From NCBI GenBank assembly GCA_964030785.1, contig OZ034972.1:11595319-11659318 (forward strand): a stretch of DNA of 64,000 nucleotides. Direction: 5' to 3'. Within the stretch, counting starts at the first letter, position 1. Every line of letters starts with the position of its first letter. This DNA comes from Siderastrea siderea (lineage: Eukaryota; Cnidaria; Anthozoa; Scleractinia; Rhizangiidae). Both the position numbers and the translations under genes were made by a program. Below the pieces are notes generated by a model. That model ran no database searches and was not told the origin of the DNA. It was given only the letters and a program-made list of their open reading frames with translations. This document shows positions 61,073 through 64,000 of this stretch, in pieces.

Positions 61073-63429
61073 CGCTCCATTAGTTACTGCTGCACTGCTC
61101 TGGGTTAACCAAATCACTACTCTGGTGAATGGCAACAGGTCTTGAAGAAAAAAATGCAAATCATCACCTTTAGTGAAGCATTCAACAATTTGTTTGCCAA
61201 ATGGTAACCCAGGTTTTATATGATCAGTTTAGCATACTTTTCCTGCGAAACAAAGCCCTTACTGTCTCATTTTACTATCACGTTCAACCTCATTTAACGA
61301 CAGTGAATCGCTGGACAATATTAACCCACTGACGTCCGTTGCACCCATATGCGCCCATGAATGAGCAGGCGTCTTGACGTCATCAGATAGTCAGTCGATG
61401 CAACACAAAAAGGTCTTGTAAATGATGCCTGAACAACAATGATAGGATCAAGTAAGCCCGAGTAACAGCCAGAAAACCAAGCAACTTTTACCTCAAAAAC
61501 GTAAGAAAACCATGGCCTTCACACCGACTGCTACTAACTTTTGGCCAACTCTTTCCTTTTGAAATGAGCTCTGAGGCCAAACTTTTCTCATCACCAGAAA
61601 CTGTGGTCGTATGGCTAACTCGACAGCAGAAAGCGGAAATCGAAATGAGAACGAAAGCAATGGGATTGTGCATTAAATCTCGGAGAGCAATAGACAGGGG
61701 AGGTTTTCGCGTTAAAAAAAACTATATCAAAATTTTGAATTGTGCGCATGCCTGAACTCAAAATGCTAGAAAACATCCTGAAACCCAAAGAAATGCAACG
61801 GTTCATGCTAGAAAGCACTTTTTGTGAGGACTGGGACGAAATTGGATCAAATAGGGCTAAAAAAGGCCATTTGGTGCTTGTAAGTACCATTTTTTTGGAA
61901 GCTTGCCAGGTGTCAATGGGTTAAATATGACCTAGCCTGCAAGCAAGCTCTCTCGGGGGTGGGGGCGCAATAGAGGGAAAAATGGAAAGAGAGCTTGCAA
62001 TGACGTCTCAGGAATTTGAATTCCGCCCCTGGCACAGCTGTGGCTCCCCGTTGTCTGAGCTGTCAGATGTTGGCCAATCAGCGTAAACCAAAAAATGTAA
62101 CAAACATGTAAAACACGTGAAAGAAGGTCAGATTTCACACGTTATGTAAATTTAATGCAGTTTTGAACTGAAACTAACTTCAGACTGCATTCGCTATTTC
62201 TTACAAATTCTTTAACAGTTGTCATTGACTTTAAGATTCAATATGAGCTTCAGTTACTATTTCAATTTTTAATCGAAAGATAAAGTGTGCGAAAGAAAGG
62301 TTCGATTTGTTCCAGCGTCGCTTGCGCAATCAATTTATTTTGAGACTCACAGAATGTAAATTCGGTGCACTGTGAACTAAAAATAATAACAAACTTGCTA
62401 TTTTACTCTAATTCTCTTTCTAACATCATAACCTTCGATTTTTAGTACAAGCACATTTAACGGTTTTGCTTTTGACAGCAGGTTTGGCGTAGGCAATTTC
62501 AATTCTGAAAATTTTACCTTCGTTGTTTTATACATCGCATTCGGTGTTTGTTTTGTCGTCTTTGTGTGAAATTGATGACGTCATTACCAAATTAAATCTC
62601 CGCCAATCAGCATTTTGCATCGAAATTTTCGATGCGGATATTCAAATTCCTGAGACGTCGTTGCAAGCTCTCTTTCCATCTTTCCCTTGACCCCGCCCCC
62701 ACCCCCGAGAGAGCTTGCTCGCAGGCTAAATATGACCACAAGCAGGTTACCAAAATAACTAAAGGCGTATTACAGCCAGGGTGTTCGGAGTAACCCAAGT
62801 ACCCGCTGTAGAGGAAACCCCAGAATGAAACCTTTGTTGAGTACGCCCCCCCCCTCCCTCCCGACCCATCCTCATAGAGGGATTAACAGGGTTTCAGCAA
62901 TAGGTAATAACTACATGCCACTTTTTCAGGCTGAAAAAATGTGGTGATCATATAGACAGGCTGGTTGTAAGGCAAGGTTCTGCCTTATATGAATGACTGC
63001 TGAGTCAGCCCTGTCAGTAGTAGCCAGCAGCTGGCTATTATGGCCAGTAGCTATAGTGAAGATGGCTAGAAACTCAGAGTTTGAACGACAGTAAAAGAAA
63101 AAAGAGATAGGAGTATTTATTTAGTTAATGGCTGGCTACTTTCCATAGGAAGCCAGCTTCTTCAAAGCTTACAGCCCTGACAGTACAGACCAAGGCAGAA
63201 CCCATAGAATCTCAATTAAAAAAATATTTTAGTCTCAAAGGTTCAAACAAAATGAAAAACCAATGACAACGACATAACCAAATTAAGTAAAATTATTGTG
63301 ATACCTTTCTTCTTAGCAGAAATCAAGATCTCCGGAATATCTGTGTTGTCAGTAACGGAAATGACAGTAACTGGCTTTTCAGCTAATAGCCATGGAAGAA
63401 GTTCTTTGTTAGTTACTTGAAAGAAAGTC
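61073..63429 (-). CDS. Two phase-compatible exons, possibly 5' part of the mucin-like gene
   Basis: Exon 63305-63429 (acceptor TTTTTTTTCAG|, donor AAAG|GTATCA) reads FFQVTNKELLPWLLAEKP and VTVISVTDNTDIPEILISAK. Exon 61073-61140 (acceptor TTCTTCAAG|, donor |GTATGT) reads LLPFTRVVIWLTQSS and AAVTNGA. The first ends with one extra base and the second begins with two, so they join in frame. The second ends in phase 0, the phase in which the mucin-like exon at 54539 begins. I do not recognise the domain; parts look like alternating beta strands of an ectodomain. Both exon calls and their link to 50859-54539 are inference. Confidence 0.4.
61325..61920. mobile_element. TTAA-flanked MITE, 596 bp
   Basis: TTAA|CCCACTGACGTCCG at the left and CAGGTGTCAATGGG|TTAA at the right are imperfect inverted ends. 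No transposase frame. Its right TTAA (61921-61924) abuts the target duplication of the next element. Confidence 0.65.
61933..62728. mobile_element. Mutator-type MITE with 9-bp duplication
   Basis: Inverted ends about 90-100 bp long begin TAGCCTGCAAGCAAGCTCTC and end GAGAGCTTGCTCGCAGGCTA. Inner arms are GGAAAGAGAGCTTGCAATGACGTCTCAGGAATTTGAAT and its near complement. AATATGACC is repeated directly outside (61924-61932, 62729-62737). A 9-bp duplication with long TIRs is the Mutator pattern. Nonautonomous. Its interior resembles that of the 28176-29433 element. Confidence 0.8.
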
Positions 63430-63724
63430 CTGAAAAAAAAGAACATTTAAAAAACAGTAGAATTCAAGCACATACCGGTAGTACTGTATCTCCTACCTTA
63501 ATTAAGCACCAGCCACCCTAAACCCAGCCCTGGGTGTCAAAAAATCCAAAATAATCATCAACACCTTACCAGTGAAAAGCATTTAGAAAGAGTACATAAG
63601 GTTGGAGAATTGAAGGTCAAATTCACTCCACATTTACTGATAATGACCACAAATGGTCCCTAATTTATGCTGGCTTGGGAGTAAGTTCAGAACTGATTCC
63701 CAGCCAACTATGAAAGGCACAAAT

Positions 63725-63930
63725 CTACCACTCCTGTGGTCCCGCAGTCACCGAATAATACTGTTGTTACAGCTATTGCTCCTGCAGTCCCACAGACAAT
63801 GTATAATTAAGATTAAGTTAGTAAGAAGAGTACTCCAGCAGTCCTGCAGTCCCGTGGTCAAAGAATAATTAAGTCAGTAAGGCAGGTGCTCCTGCCGTAC
63901 TATAGTCCTATAGTCGAGGAAAATGAAAAT
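63725..63930. repeat. Short direct repeats with CTCCTGCAGTCC units
   Basis: CTCCTGTGGTCCCGCAGTC, CTCCTGCAGTCCCACAG, CTCCAGCAGTCCTGCAGTCC and CTCCTGCCGTACTATAGTCC recur about every 60-75 bp with AATAATTAAG(T) between them. An imperfect tandem array at the window edge. Confidence 0.55.
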
Positions 63931-64000
63931 TACATTAGTACAACTAGTACTTGTTTTGCTTGGTACGCTTAAAGAACAAGAAGAAACACACGTCTCTCAG

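Noticed and set aside
60802..61080. 92-residue minus-strand ORF
   Set aside because: It reads through the donor side of the candidate exon 61073-61140 in another frame.

Overview
The window is eukaryotic nuclear DNA from an animal, most likely an anthozoan cnidarian such as a stony coral or sea anemone. It is AT-rich, its genes have short exons with GT/AG introns, and its introns and spacers are full of small inverted-repeat elements, tRNA-derived SINEs and LINE fragments. I saw nothing bacterial: no operons, no CRISPR array, no rRNA. The species call is inference.

Host genes. Three host loci can be read, all on the minus strand. (1) A coronin-7-like gene occupies 1922-34963. I could chain 18 coding exons in consistent reading phase, from the start codon through the first WD40/coronin unit and linker into the second coronin unit. 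The gene continues past the left edge. (2) A five-exon gene at 38440-43291 encodes a predicted 307-residue protein. It joins a TFPT/INO80F-like coiled coil to an HMG box, the layout of the yeast INO80 subunit Nhp10. (3) At 50859-54539 there is a large exon for a Ser/Thr-rich mucin-like stalk, a SEA-like module, one membrane helix and a Tyr-rich tail. Two phase-compatible exons at 61073-61140 and 63305-63429 may be its upstream part.

Mobile DNA dominates the rest. A young Ty3/Gypsy LTR element (12098-16798; LTRs 125 bp with one difference; 5-bp duplication ATAAC) sits in a coronin-7 intron, inside a small TTAA-flanked MITE. A single in-frame TAG breaks its pol. Another coronin-7 intron (19168-30081) holds a nested stack. 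An outer MITE (about 19283-29799) contains a TTAA-flanked long-TIR element (19360-28083), and that contains the most striking object in the window.

That object is a 5,234-bp DNA transposon (20724-25957) with 417-bp TIRs in which I found no mismatch, and a 6-bp duplication ATACAC. It carries two convergent genes whose start codons lie 20 and 41 bp inside the TIRs: an intact four-exon DDE (rve/IS3EU-like) transposase of 406 residues, and an intact single-exon alpha-kinase with all signature motifs. A mobile element carrying an atypical protein kinase beside its transposase is the best candidate here for an undescribed system.

Spacers at 35.0-38.4 kb, 43.3-50.8 kb and 54.5-64 kb hold further MITEs of several classes (TTAA, TA, 9-bp Mutator-type and others), a decayed L1-like LINE split by palindromic insertions, minisatellites, and about 1-kb tandem repeats of unknown nature.
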